Shown: positions 1-8,334 of the stretch, piece after piece
Layout of the letters: each line of letters starts with the position of its first letter
How positions within the stretch are numbered: position 1 is the first letter of the stretch
Assembly (NCBI GenBank): GCA_013373325.1
Contig: JABXIA010000404.1
Span: forward strand, 1 to 34,954
Direction: 5' to 3'
Source: Paracoccaceae bacterium
GTDB lineage: Bacteria; Pseudomonadota; Alphaproteobacteria; Rhodobacterales; Rhodobacteraceae
DNA: 34,954 nucleotides
Notes under the pieces: generated by a model
The model's input: the letters and a program-made list of their open reading frames with translations, nothing else
Databases searched by the model: none
Told to the model about the DNA's origin: nothing
Made by a program: the position numbers and the translations under genes

Positions 1-74
1 GCTGTCGGCATCCCGGCTTCCTGCTCTTTGATCATCCCGATGATTTGCGCCTCAGTGAAACGGCTCTTACGCAT
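1..74 (-). CDS. IS3-family transposase OrfA, N-terminal fragment (cut by window edge)
   Basis: The minus strand from ATG at 72-74 encodes MRKSRFTEAQIIGMIKEQEA and then GMPT before the window ends. This is the highly conserved start of the OrfA helix-turn-helix (HTH_8 type) subunit of IS3-family transposases. In this family OrfA binds the terminal repeats, and a -1 frameshift joins it to the DDE-containing OrfB to make the active transposase. Only 24 complete codons are visible, so whether the copy is intact cannot be judged. There is no link in function to the neighbouring channel gene. Confidence 0.85.
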   Translation of the reverse strand, partial: MRKSRFTEAQIIGMIKEQEAGMPT

Positions 75-141
75 TCGTCTGCTCCTACATAGGTTGGGCA
101 GACTCTACTTCATGGTGAGGGATTTTGCGGGGGGCAGGTCA
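1..141 (-). mobile_element. IS3-family insertion sequence, right end only
   Basis: This is the end of an insertion sequence whose body lies left of the window. On the minus strand the sequence starts with TGACCTGCCCCCC at position 141, an end of the kind I associate with the IS407-like group of IS3 elements, followed by about 65 bases of leader and then the start of the OrfA transposase. The other terminal repeat and any target-site duplication are out of view, so the outer boundary at 141 is inferred from the repeat-like sequence and the TGA start. Family assignment rests mainly on the transposase N-terminus. Confidence 0.65.
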
Positions 142-241
142 CCCCCCAAAAAACAAATCTGGAAAGTAGCGCCCGCCAGTTTTCCGGCGTATTGCAAGGC
201 TATACGCGCCAAGATTGCGTCGCGCGTCAGCGGTCAAGTGC

Positions 242-261
242 GGGGGCGGAAGGGCGCCCCC
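242..261 (-). terminator. GC-rich hairpin after the mechanosensitive channel gene
   Basis: A perfect 7-bp stem, GGGGGCG (242-248) with CGCCCCC (255-261) around a 6-nt loop, lies 12 bases beyond the stop of the minus-strand channel gene. No T-tract follows on the minus strand, so it may only protect the 3' end or assist Rho-dependent termination. Confidence 0.4.
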
Positions 262-273
262 TGCCAAGCCCGG

Positions 274-2661
274 TCAGCGGTCGTCGCCGCCTGGCCCGCC
301 CATGTCTTCCAGCAAGTCTTCGTCAATGGCTGCCTGCACAGCTCCCAATGCAGCCTCCTTCTGTTTCGGTGTCACTTCTTCCTCCTGGTCCGGAGCCAGA
401 CGCACCGTGACCTCGCGGTGGGCGAATTTGACACCTTCGCGCGCGAACAGCTCGCGGATTTCCTGATACACCCGCTTGCGGACGATCCACTGGTCGCCTG
501 GCTTGGTCATGAATTTCACCCGGATGATCATTGCCGAATCCTGCATCTCGATCACACCTTGCGACTTCAGCGGCTGGATGAAGGTATGTCCGACAACCGG
601 ATCGTCCATCAGCTTTTGACCCAGCTTCTTGATCAGTTTTCTGACCTTTTCCACATCGGTGTCATAGGTTACCCGCAGCGGCAGTTTCATCATCACCCAG
701 TCGCGTGAGTAATTGGTCAGCACCTTGATCTCGCCAAAGGGAATGGTATGCAGCGCGCCCAAGTGATGGCGCAGCTGGAAAGATCGGACTGAGATCTTTT
801 CGACAGTGCCCTTCACATCGCCGATGTCGATGTATTCACCTTTACGGAAGGCATCATCAATCAGGAAGAATGCGCCCGAGAAGATATCCCGCACCAGAGT
901 CTGCGAGCCAAAGCCCACGGCCAGACCAACAACACCGGCACCGGCAAAGAGCGGGCTGACGTTGATGCCCAGCTCCAGCAGCAGGATCAGGACGATCGAC
1001 ACCAGCACCACCGCCAGGATTGCACCTCGGAACAGCGGCAGCAGGGTCGCCAGCCGGCTGGCCCCGCCAGCACCGCCCTCATCGCCCAGCTCGGCCTCCT
1101 GAACATCCCCCACCTCTTCGTCGATCTTGCTGTCGATCCAGATCCGGAAAAGGTGATAGACGATATAGCCAATAAGCAGGATGACAGTCACGTCCACCAC
1201 GCGCTCCGCAGCAGTGGTCCCGAGCCAGCTGGCGTCCGGGTTCCAGACAATAACCAGAGAATAGGCTCCGACGACAAAGGCCAGGATGCCTGCAACCCTG
1301 CGGGCGAGATCTTCGTAAGTGCCGATCGGATGTCTTGGCTTCAGCGGGACTTCCGCTTCATCTTCCAATCCCGCAGCCGCACCGTCCGTCTGCGCATTTC
1401 CGCTCGCAGAAGGAACTCTGCCTGCGTCCGGCGCCGCACTTTCCTCAGCTGATGGCACTGCTGCGGACTTAGAGACAACGCTACGGCGGAAATACTTTTC
1501 TATGACATAATTGATTGCCCCGTAGACCACCAGGATCGTCGTCAGAACGAAATAGCTGCCAGCCATCAGCGGTATAGAGACTTCATGCTCAAGAACGAGG
1601 TCAAACGCCAGCTTTAACCAACCAAAGGCCATGTAGGCCATCAGTACAGGAGCCCAGGCCAATGCCAGAATTCGCACCAGCCATGAGCACCCCTCCGGCA
1701 GGCGGCCAGCGCGTATAGCATTGGAAATGGCCCGGCCGTTAACCAGCACCATCAACAGATTACCCAGCGTCGCCACCAACGCCAAAACGCCGTAGACAAG
1801 TGCGTAAACGTTATAATTGAGACCGAAATCCCCAACCCAAGTTGCAAAAAGTGTCGAGGAAATGTCGTAGGTTGCCAGCAAGGATGCCCAAATATATAGC
1901 CGCTTGGCATCCCGATCGGAAAATACCGGGATACGGTACTGCGCCAGATAAGGTGACAAAACCATCCGCCAAAGGTCGGACACCGTGCGAGCAAGGAAGT
2001 AGGCTGTGTAGATCGCCGTGACAGTAAACTCGATGGACGGATCACCCGAGGCGCCGAATATCAGATACGAAATCAGCGCCGCAAAGATCATCGCAAAAAT
2101 CGTGGCCCCAATCCCCATGAGGAAACGAAACACTAAGAACGGCATTTTCTCCTGATACCCTTCAGGAGTTTCGCGGATACGTGAAACCACAAACTTTTTG
2201 GCAAACCGCTTGCCGTAAATCTCCACTGACAGCCATCGTCCGACTAAGAGAAACAATACACTCCAGCCCAGAACCTCCACGTAGGTCATGATGCGCCCGT
2301 CCGGGCTGGTCTGACGCAGGATGTACTGCATTTCGAAGACCGAATACGGCAGTGCTTCCAGGCGGCTGCTCAGCTCCGCCCGGAACGCAGCAACTTTGGA
2401 CTGCGCCTTCATCAGAGCCGATGGCTGTTCCATCGCTCCCGGCACAGAATGGTCTTCTGGCGTCCCGCTCTCGGGCGGCGCATTCAGAAATCGGCCGCTG
2501 CTGTCAACAACCACAACATTGACACCACTTTCAGCCGCTTGCTCAATCGCTCGAGACAGTGCTTCTGTGCCGCCAGCGTCACTTTCTTGCGCGCTGGCGT
2601 GAGCTGTCAGCCCGATCCCCAGCAACAGACAGAGCAGGGCCCGAAAGAAATATTGCTGCAT
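274..2661 (-). CDS. MscS-family mechanosensitive ion channel with large N-terminal region
   Basis: Predicted inner-membrane channel that opens under membrane tension and releases solutes on hypo-osmotic shock. Residues 1-24 look like a signal peptide ending AHASA. A periplasmic stretch to about 120 is followed by several hydrophobic segments. The MscS core starts near 540: the pore-lining helix is at about 571-590 (GAGVVGLAVGFG), followed by SQTLVRDIFSGAFFLIDDAF and the beta domain with the motif GDVKGTVEKI. At 795 residues it is far longer than E. coli MscS (286), like the MscK/YbdG-type large members. The tail is acidic and Gly-rich. The ATG at 2661 is preceded by AAGGAT about 9 bases upstream. 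It is transcribed away from the glycosyltransferase operon, and nothing suggests a shared role. Family call is firm; the exact subfamily and gating behaviour are not. Confidence 0.93.
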   Translation of the reverse strand: MQQYFFRALLCLLLGIGLTAHASAQESDAGGTEALSRAIEQAAESGVNVVVVDSSGRFLNAPPESGTPEDHSVPGAMEQPSALMKAQSKVAAFRAELSSRLEALPYSVFEMQYILRQTSPDGRIMTYVEVLGWSVLFLLVGRWLSVEIYGKRFAKKFVVSRIRETPEGYQEKMPFLVFRFLMGIGATIFAMIFAALISYLIFGASGDPSIEFTVTAIYTAYFLARTVSDLWRMVLSPYLAQYRIPVFSDRDAKRLYIWASLLATYDISSTLFATWVGDFGLNYNVYALVYGVLALVATLGNLLMVLVNGRAISNAIRAGRLPEGCSWLVRILALAWAPVLMAYMAFGWLKLAFDLVLEHEVSIPLMAGSYFVLTTILVVYGAINYVIEKYFRRSVVSKSAAVPSAEESAAPDAGRVPSASGNAQTDGAAAGLEDEAEVPLKPRHPIGTYEDLARRVAGILAFVVGAYSLVIVWNPDASWLGTTAAERVVDVTVILLIGYIVYHLFRIWIDSKIDEEVGDVQEAELGDEGGAGGASRLATLLPLFRGAILAVVLVSIVLILLLELGINVSPLFAGAGVVGLAVGFGSQTLVRDIFSGAFFLIDDAFRKGEYIDIGDVKGTVEKISVRSFQLRHHLGALHTIPFGEIKVLTNYSRDWVMMKLPLRVTYDTDVEKVRKLIKKLGQKLMDDPVVGHTFIQPLKSQGVIEMQDSAMIIRVKFMTKPGDQWIVRKRVYQEIRELFAREGVKFAHREVTVRLAPDQEEEVTPKQKEAALGAVQAAIDEDLLEDMGGPGGDDR

Positions 2662-3055
2662 GGCCGGCTATCCTTTTGGAAACTTAAGCCAAATTAACCA
2701 TCTCCCGAAGCGTTGCGCAAATGGCGCGCGCGCAAATCAGCGTGCGCTTCGCAACAATGCCGCACGATTGCATGCTCCGCAGCTCCGGGCTATACAAATT
2801 CAGATATCTGCCCATGGGCAGAAAGCCGCAACGCCGCGGCCCCAGCGAAAGCTTTCCGGGACCCGACGCGGCTAAATTAAATACTGACCGCGCTCTTGCC
2901 GCAAATGGGCACCGAAGGCGCAAACTGAGGCGGAAGATGGCCGAGCACAAGAGCACGCGCCCTGACACAAGCGGCCGCATAGGCTGGCGCGCTCAGTCTG
3001 CCGCCACGGCCATCCCGCTGCCGGCTTTGGTCCGAAGATCCTCCCAGGTAGTTGA
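2662..3055. other. 394-bp divergent intergenic region, no gene seen
   Basis: This region separates the minus-strand channel gene from the plus-strand glycosyltransferase operon and should hold both promoters. I see no tRNA-like or convincing protein-coding stretch. Notable sequence: a 16-bp perfect palindrome at 2807-2822 touching a 10-bp palindrome at 2801-2810, a GTTGCG/CGCAAC inverted pair at 2712-2755, and an AT-rich patch (GGCTAAATTAAATACTG) near 2871-2887. Confidence 0.6.
2807..2822. promoter_or_regulatory. 16-bp perfect palindrome, candidate operator
   Basis: TCTGCCCATGGGCAGA is self-complementary without a spacer, so it is more likely a dimeric protein site than an RNA hairpin. It partly overlaps a second palindrome, CAGATATCTG at 2801-2810. 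It lies about 235 bases before the glycosyltransferase operon and 145 bases before the channel gene. The binding protein is unknown. Confidence 0.35.
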
Positions 3056-4282
3056 ATGACGGACACAGCCATCCCCCGCTCACAGGCAGAAACCTGCAAA
3101 CGTGGTCCCAGGATCATGTTCTATAGCCACGACACATTCGGGCTAGGCCATCTGCGCCGGTCGCGCGCGCTTGCCGGGGCGATCACGGCGGCCAATCCCG
3201 ACGCTTCGGCGCTGATCCTTACCGGGTCCCCGGTTGCAGGCCGGTTCTCCTTTCCTTCCCGGGTCGACCATGTGCGCCTGCCCGGTGTGATCAAGCGCTC
3301 GGATGGGTCCTACGCTTCGCGTACCATGGGTATGAGTATTGAGGAAACAGCCGAGCTGCGGGCAGCTTTGATCCGCTCAACCGTTGAGCAATACGATCCT
3401 GATGTGCTCGTCGCCGACAAGGAACCTACTGGATTTCGCGGCGAGCTGATGCCAGCCCTGGACCTTCTGAAATCGCAGGGGAACTGCAAGATGGTGCTCG
3501 GCTTGCGGGATGTGCTGGATGAGCCGGAGGTACTGGCCGCAGAATGGGAGCGCAAGCACGCGGTCGAAGCAACCCGCGATTTCTATGATGAAATCTGGGT
3601 TTACGGCCCTCAGTCTGTGTATGATCCAACCGCTGGACTGCCTTTCACAGCAGAGATGCAGGCCCGTATGCACTGGACTGGCTACCTGCGCCGCGACCTT
3701 GGTCAGGTCGGAGAACCGCCCGAGCAGCCTTACCTGCTGGTAACGCCAGGCGGTGGTGGCGATGGCGAGATGATGGTGGACCTGGTGTTGTCGGCATATG
3801 AAGCTGACCCAAGCCTCTCGCCGCGTGCGGTTTTGGTCTATGGCCCCTTTCTGTCCGGTGAAACCCGGCAGGATTTTGAGGAGCGGGTCGCACGGCTGAA
3901 TGGCCGCGTCACCGCCGTTGGCTTCGAATCTCAAATTGAGACTTTGTTTGCCGGCGCTCAGGGCGTGGTCTGCATGGGGGGGTACAACACGTTTTGCGAG
4001 GTTTTGTCTTTTGACAAGCCTGCAGTTATCGTGCCTCGCACCACCCCTCGGTTGGAGCAATGGATACGCGCCAGCCGGGCAGAAGAGATCGGCCTGACAA
4101 CCATGCTGGATGAGGTCAGGGATGGCTGGACCGCGCCGGCACTGGCCAAGGCAATCCGAGCACTAGCTACCCAGCCCCCTCCTTCTGCCGCTGGTTCCGA
4201 AGGTCTGCTGGACGGTCTCGATTATGTGACCCGGCGCGTTACAACGCTGCTTCAGGAGACCCGCAAAGAGGCCGCCGAATGA
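3056..4282 (+). CDS. MurG-like predicted glycosyltransferase (COG4671-type)
   Basis: Predicted GT-B fold glycosyltransferase of the uncharacterised COG4671 type, related to the GT28/MurG group that transfers a sugar from a nucleotide donor. The N-terminal domain has HDTFGLGHLRRSRAL (25-39), the nucleotide-sugar enzyme-like Gly/His loop. The C-terminal domain has a Gly-rich PGGGGDGE (231-238) and GGYNTFCEVL (308-317), which matches the donor-binding loop of MurG-like enzymes. No signal peptide is seen, so it is probably cytosolic. It is the first gene of a seven-gene operon, and its stop overlaps the next start (ATGA at 4279-4282). The first 20 residues precede the conserved core, so a start at Met21 is possible. 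It is clearly homologous to the gene at 7198-8334 in this operon. The acceptor and product are not known. Confidence 0.8.
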   Translation: MTDTAIPRSQAETCKRGPRIMFYSHDTFGLGHLRRSRALAGAITAANPDASALILTGSPVAGRFSFPSRVDHVRLPGVIKRSDGSYASRTMGMSIEETAELRAALIRSTVEQYDPDVLVADKEPTGFRGELMPALDLLKSQGNCKMVLGLRDVLDEPEVLAAEWERKHAVEATRDFYDEIWVYGPQSVYDPTAGLPFTAEMQARMHWTGYLRRDLGQVGEPPEQPYLLVTPGGGGDGEMMVDLVLSAYEADPSLSPRAVLVYGPFLSGETRQDFEERVARLNGRVTAVGFESQIETLFAGAQGVVCMGGYNTFCEVLSFDKPAVIVPRTTPRLEQWIRASRAEEIGLTTMLDEVRDGWTAPALAKAIRALATQPPPSAAGSEGLLDGLDYVTRRVTTLLQETRKEAAE

Positions 4283-5523
4283 GCACCGTCCGACCGCCCC
4301 TTGCAGTAGTGGTAAAGGGCTGGCCGCGCCTGTCCGAGACCTTTATCGCGCAGGAACTGGTTGCCCTCGAGGCCGCTGGCCATACTTTTGAAATCTGGTC
4401 ATTGCGCCATCCAACGGACATCAAGAGCCATCCCTTGCATGCACAGCTAAGGGCGCGCGTAAATTACCTGCCTGAGTATCTGCATGAAGAACCGGTCCGG
4501 GTCTGGCGCGCTCGCGAAGTTGCTCAGCAGTTGCCTGGATACGGCGAGGCTTACCGAATTTGGCGTGCGGACTTGCGCCGTGACGCGACGCCTAACCGTA
4601 TACGCCGTTTCGGCCAGGCTTGTGTTCTGGCGGCAGAAATGCCGGACGAGGTTCTAGGCCTCTACGCGCATTTCCTTCACACCCCATCATCTGTGGCTCG
4701 TTATGCAGCAATCATGCGGGGACTGCCGTGGAGCTTTTCCGCCCACGCCAAGGACATCTGGACCTCACCAGAGTGGGAGATCCAAGAGAAGCTCTCCGCA
4801 GCCCATCACGGCGCTGCATTTGGTGCTACATGCACTGGCTTTGGCGCCAAACATCTGCAGGAGTTGTCGGATACAGCGGAGCGTGTTGATCTGGTGTATC
4901 ACGGGCTGGACCTGACCCGATTTCCAGAACCGCCTGCGCGCCGGACGCGGCAGCCTCAAGACCCCATACGCTTCATGTCTGTAGGCCGCTTGGTTGAAAA
5001 AAAGGGGTTCGACCGCCTGATTGCCGCACTGGCTTTGCTGCCCGCGAGCCTTGACTGGCACTGGACTCATATTGGCGGCGGCGGGCTGGGTGACCTTTTG
5101 CAAGGTATGGCTGAAGATGCAGGCATTGCCGCTCGCATCACCTGGCGCGGTGCCTGCGACCAGCCAGAAGTGATTGAGGCAATGCGTTCATGTGACCTGT
5201 TCGTACTGCCCAGCCGGGTGGCAGCCGACGGTGACCGGGACGGACTGCCGAACGTGCTGATGGAGGCGGCTTCGCAGGCTTTGCCGATCCTGTCGACCCC
5301 TGTTTCAGCCATCCCGGAGTTCATAGACCACGGGCTTCACGGGCTTTTGAGCGATGACAGCCCTGAGGCGCTGGCAGAGAGTCTGCTCTCTGCTGCCCGG
5401 CACCCACAGAAAATGGCAGAAATGGCCCAGTCCGCTTTGGTCCGCTTGCGCAGCGATTTTGGGATGGATCCTGGAATTGCCCAGCTTTCGAAGCGGCTGA
5501 ATTCCATGCTGAAGAACGTCTGA
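4279..5523 (+). CDS. Glycosyltransferase family 4 protein, WcaL/AmsK-like
   Basis: Predicted retaining GT-B glycosyltransferase. It opens with VVKGWPRLSETFIAQEL (11-27), a signature of colanic-acid/amylovoran-type GT4 enzymes. The region FMSVGRLVEKKGFDRLI is the start of the C-terminal donor domain, and near 321-345 the DGLPNVLMEAASQALPILS stretch holds the usual Glu region that contacts the donor sugar phosphate. Length (414) is typical. The ATG overlaps the previous stop by 4 bp, and the next gene starts 5 bases after this stop, so the gene is translationally tied into the operon. It probably adds one sugar to a lipid- or polysaccharide-linked acceptor. Neither donor nor acceptor can be read from the sequence. 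Confidence 0.85.
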   Translation: MSTVRPPLAVVVKGWPRLSETFIAQELVALEAAGHTFEIWSLRHPTDIKSHPLHAQLRARVNYLPEYLHEEPVRVWRAREVAQQLPGYGEAYRIWRADLRRDATPNRIRRFGQACVLAAEMPDEVLGLYAHFLHTPSSVARYAAIMRGLPWSFSAHAKDIWTSPEWEIQEKLSAAHHGAAFGATCTGFGAKHLQELSDTAERVDLVYHGLDLTRFPEPPARRTRQPQDPIRFMSVGRLVEKKGFDRLIAALALLPASLDWHWTHIGGGGLGDLLQGMAEDAGIAARITWRGACDQPEVIEAMRSCDLFVLPSRVAADGDRDGLPNVLMEAASQALPILSTPVSAIPEFIDHGLHGLLSDDSPEALAESLLSAARHPQKMAEMAQSALVRLRSDFGMDPGIAQLSKRLNSMLKNV

Positions 5524-5528
5524 ACCCA

Positions 5529-6617
5529 ATGCTGCCTGGAGCCGGAAAGCGGGTTGTCTTCTATGCGCCGATGAAACCGCCGCACCACCCTGTACCTTCC
5601 GGCGATCGTGAGATTGCGCGCAACCTGATAGCGCTATTCAAGTCCAACCGCGCAGAGGTGCATCTTGCTTCGGATCTTAGGATCTATGACAAACACGGTG
5701 ACAGAGAACAGCAATGTGCCCTGCGCGCAAAGGCGGAAAGCGAGATCCTCCGCCTGGTTGCACAAATGCCCGAGGCGGACATCTGGGTCACGTATCACAA
5801 CTACTACAAAGCCCCTGACCTGATTGGCCCAATGGTGGCGCGCGCGCGGGGTATCCCGTATGTGCAGATCGAATCCACCCGTGCCCAAAAGCGCTTGACC
5901 GGCCCCTGGGCCGAGTTCGCCAAAGCGGCCCATGCGGCTGCCGATGCCGCAGATGCAATTTTCTATTTCACCGAACAGGACCGGTTTGCGCTGGATCGTG
6001 ACCGGTACGGGCACCAGATCATCACTTGCCTGCCCCCCTTCCTTCCCCGTGACGGGCTACCGGTCCCGTCTTCCCTGGACGGCCCCATTCTGGCAGCGGG
6101 CATGATGCGCCAGGGCGACAAATTGGCTTCATATGGCATCATTGCAGAAACACTTGCCCATCTGCCCGGTGATTGGCATCTGGGTATCGCAGGCGACGGT
6201 CCGGCTCGGGCTGAGGTTGAGACTCTGATGGCCCCATTCTCAGAAAGGGTCCGCTACCTGGGTCAACTCACCCGCGCCGAACTGGCTGCGGCTTATTCAA
6301 AGGCCAGCTTGTTCCTGTGGCCCGGAGTAAATGAAGCCTTTGGCATGGTTTATCTGGAAGCCCAAGCACATGGGCTTCCAGTCGCCGCTCAGGACCGACC
6401 CGGAGTGCGAGACGTACTGCTGCCCCAGGCCTATCCGGCGCCGGAAGCAGGCGCATCGGCTCTCGCATCTTTTGCCACCCGGCTGCTGGCTAACCCTGAG
6501 CTGCGAGCAAAATCCGCCAAAGATGCCCGCGCCTTTATTGCTAACAATCACCTTGCTCCGGCTGCCGCTCTGACCTTTTGGAAAACAGTTATGCCGCTAA
6601 TGGCCCCCTCCGCATGA
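5529..6617 (+). CDS. Glycosyltransferase family 4/1 protein
   Basis: Third glycosyltransferase of the operon, 362 residues. The N-terminus KRVVFYAPMKPPHHPVPSGD followed by REIARNL looks like an acceptor-domain start. The C-terminal half carries ILAAGMMRQGDKLASYGII and then NEAFGMVYLE (268-277), the E-x7-E motif of GT4 donor domains. There is no signal peptide or membrane segment. The start at 5529 lies 5 bases after the preceding stop, and the stop overlaps the next gene's ATG at 6614. Its place between two other transferases and a phosphatase suggests it adds a further sugar to the same glycan. Substrates are unknown. Confidence 0.83.
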   Translation: MLPGAGKRVVFYAPMKPPHHPVPSGDREIARNLIALFKSNRAEVHLASDLRIYDKHGDREQQCALRAKAESEILRLVAQMPEADIWVTYHNYYKAPDLIGPMVARARGIPYVQIESTRAQKRLTGPWAEFAKAAHAAADAADAIFYFTEQDRFALDRDRYGHQIITCLPPFLPRDGLPVPSSLDGPILAAGMMRQGDKLASYGIIAETLAHLPGDWHLGIAGDGPARAEVETLMAPFSERVRYLGQLTRAELAAAYSKASLFLWPGVNEAFGMVYLEAQAHGLPVAAQDRPGVRDVLLPQAYPAPEAGASALASFATRLLANPELRAKSAKDARAFIANNHLAPAAALTFWKTVMPLMAPSA

Positions 6618-7201
6618 TCCGGCTTGCTCTACTGCGCCACGGGCATACCGCCTGGAACCGCGCCGGACGCATCCAAGGCCGTAGCGACATACCGCTGGAC
6701 AATCCAGCCCGGACAGAGCTGGGCAGCTACATCCTGCCAGAAGATTGGCGACAAGCGGAGCTTTGGTCCAGTCCACTGATACGTGCAGCGGAAACCGCCT
6801 TGCTTGTCACAGGGCACAAACCGCGCACAGCATCTGAGCTTACCGAAATGGACTGGGGAGTTTGGGAAGGACGCCACGGTTTGGACCTAAAAGCTGATCC
6901 AGACAGCGGGTTTCGCGATATCGAACAATGGGGCTGGAATTACCGACCGCCCGGAGGGGAGAGCCCGGCGGAAGTCTTATCCCGTATCGAACCTTGGCTT
7001 TTTGCGCTTAAACAAGATGCTGTTGCGGTTTGCCATATTGGTATCATGCGAATGATCCTGGCACGGGCGCATGGCTGGGATTTCGATGGCCCCGCCCCAT
7101 TCCGCATTAAGCGGAACCGTCTGTTTGTAATCGAAGTAGATGACCGAAAATTACGTCCCTGGCCAGACCCGGTTCGGCTGCTTCGCAAGGGGTCCTCATG
7201 A
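6614..7201 (+). CDS. Histidine phosphatase (phosphoglycerate-mutase-like) family protein
   Basis: Cytosolic phosphomonoesterase of the histidine phosphatase superfamily, 195 residues. LLRHGHTAWN has the phosphorylated His in RHG (8-10), GRSDIPLD follows, the Glu motif is EMDWGVWEGRHG (79-89), PPGGES is at 112-117, and the second catalytic His is in VCHIG (His141). I chose ATG 6614 because it overlaps the previous stop and places RHG near the N-terminus. A start at 6578 would add 12 residues that lie inside the upstream gene. Relatives include alpha-ribazole phosphatase CobC and sugar-phosphate phosphatases. Here, among glycosyltransferases, a phosphorylated sugar or glycolipid intermediate is a plausible substrate, by inference only. 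Confidence 0.85.
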   Translation: MIRLALLRHGHTAWNRAGRIQGRSDIPLDNPARTELGSYILPEDWRQAELWSSPLIRAAETALLVTGHKPRTASELTEMDWGVWEGRHGLDLKADPDSGFRDIEQWGWNYRPPGGESPAEVLSRIEPWLFALKQDAVAVCHIGIMRMILARAHGWDFDGPAPFRIKRNRLFVIEVDDRKLRPWPDPVRLLRKGSS

Positions 7202-8334
7202 AAGTTCTGATTGCCGTCACACATCTGCTGGGTACTGGGCACTTGTCCAGAGCACTCACACTGGCCCGGGCTTTCATTAATGAGGGCCACCGGGTGCAAG
7301 TCATCTCCGGGGGTTTCCCAGCATCGCAGCTCACAACTGAAGGAGTTGAGCTGCTTCAGCTGCGTCCGTTGCGCTCCGACGGGGTAAACTTCACCCGCCT
7401 CTTGGCCGAAGACGGCACGCTAGCCAATGAAGCATACTTGGCACAACGACAGGCAGCCCTTTGCGTTGCGCTGAGGAACTTGCGACCCGACGTGTTGATC
7501 ACAGAACTCTACCCTTTTGGCCGGCGCTCCCTGCGAAGGGAGTTCCTAGCGCTGCTTGAAACTGCCCAAACACTGCCTCGGCGGCCGGTAATCCTGTCCT
7601 CTATCCGCGACATCCTCACCCCTCCGTCAAAGCCGGAGAAGGCGGAAAAAGCCGACGCACTGATCGCAAAGTACTTTGACGCGGTGCTGGTTCACTCTGA
7701 TCCCGCAGCCACCCGGCTCAACGCCAGCTGGCCGGTCTCTGATATTTTGGCAGCCAAACTGCGCTACACGGGGTATGTGGCCCCGGCCGCTGCTGGTTCT
7801 CACCCGGATCACGCAGGCGCCGGCGAAGTTCTGGTGAGCGCTGGCGGCGGCAGCGTGGGAACACCGCTCTATCGCTGCGCCCTGGAGGCCGCCAGGCTGA
7901 TGCCGGGCACGCCCTGGCGATTGCTCGTTGGCGGCTCAGATGCCGATGTTCGCATTGCAGAGTTTTCCGAGTCCAGGTCTCCTGCCTTGCTGGAGCCTGC
8001 CCGTCAGGACTTCCGCCAGATGCTTTCCCACGCCGCAACCTCCGTCAGCATGTGCGGCTACAATACTGCACTGGATATTTTGCAGGCTGGCACACCTGCT
8101 GTTTTTGTGCCCTTCGACGCTGGAAACGAGACAGAACAGAGCCTGCGTGCGGCCAGTCTCGCACCACTGAAAGGCATAGAAGTCCTGGAAACTGCCTGCC
8201 TTTCTCCTGAAGCGTTATGCGCTGCGGTCAAGACGGCAATGCAAGCACCGCCGCGACTTGCAGGCGGTTTCAGGTTTGACGGGGCGGTCCGGAGCGTGGA
8301 GATTGCCGCAGAACTTGCGGGAGGGCGCGAATGA
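7198..8334 (+). CDS. MurG-like glycosyltransferase, paralogue of the operon's first gene
   Basis: GT-B fold transferase of 378 residues. The N-terminal loop LGTGHLSRAL (11-20), the middle motif SSIRDIL, RYTGYV (189-194), the Gly-rich SAGGGSVGTP and SMCGYNTALDIL (284-295) line up one by one with the GLGHLRRSRAL, GLRDVL, HWTGYL, PGGGGDG and CMGGYNTFCEVL elements of the gene at 3056-4282. The two are therefore diverged copies kept in one operon. It starts inside the stop of the phosphatase gene (ATGA) and ends overlapping the deacetylase start. Probably cytosolic or membrane-associated, using a nucleotide sugar. The acceptor is unknown. Confidence 0.8.
   Translation: MKVLIAVTHLLGTGHLSRALTLARAFINEGHRVQVISGGFPASQLTTEGVELLQLRPLRSDGVNFTRLLAEDGTLANEAYLAQRQAALCVALRNLRPDVLITELYPFGRRSLRREFLALLETAQTLPRRPVILSSIRDILTPPSKPEKAEKADALIAKYFDAVLVHSDPAATRLNASWPVSDILAAKLRYTGYVAPAAAGSHPDHAGAGEVLVSAGGGSVGTPLYRCALEAARLMPGTPWRLLVGGSDADVRIAEFSESRSPALLEPARQDFRQMLSHAATSVSMCGYNTALDILQAGTPAVFVPFDAGNETEQSLRAASLAPLKGIEVLETACLSPEALCAAVKTAMQAPPRLAGGFRFDGAVRSVEIAAELAGGRE

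Noticed and set aside
2712-2755. GTTGCG/CGCAAC inverted pair with GC-rich interior
   Set aside because: Only 6 bp of pairing around a loop of over 30 bases. Simple GC repeats explain it.
3377-4060. 227-codon minus-strand ORF
   Set aside because: Shadow of the first glycosyltransferase gene, whose conserved motifs are clear.
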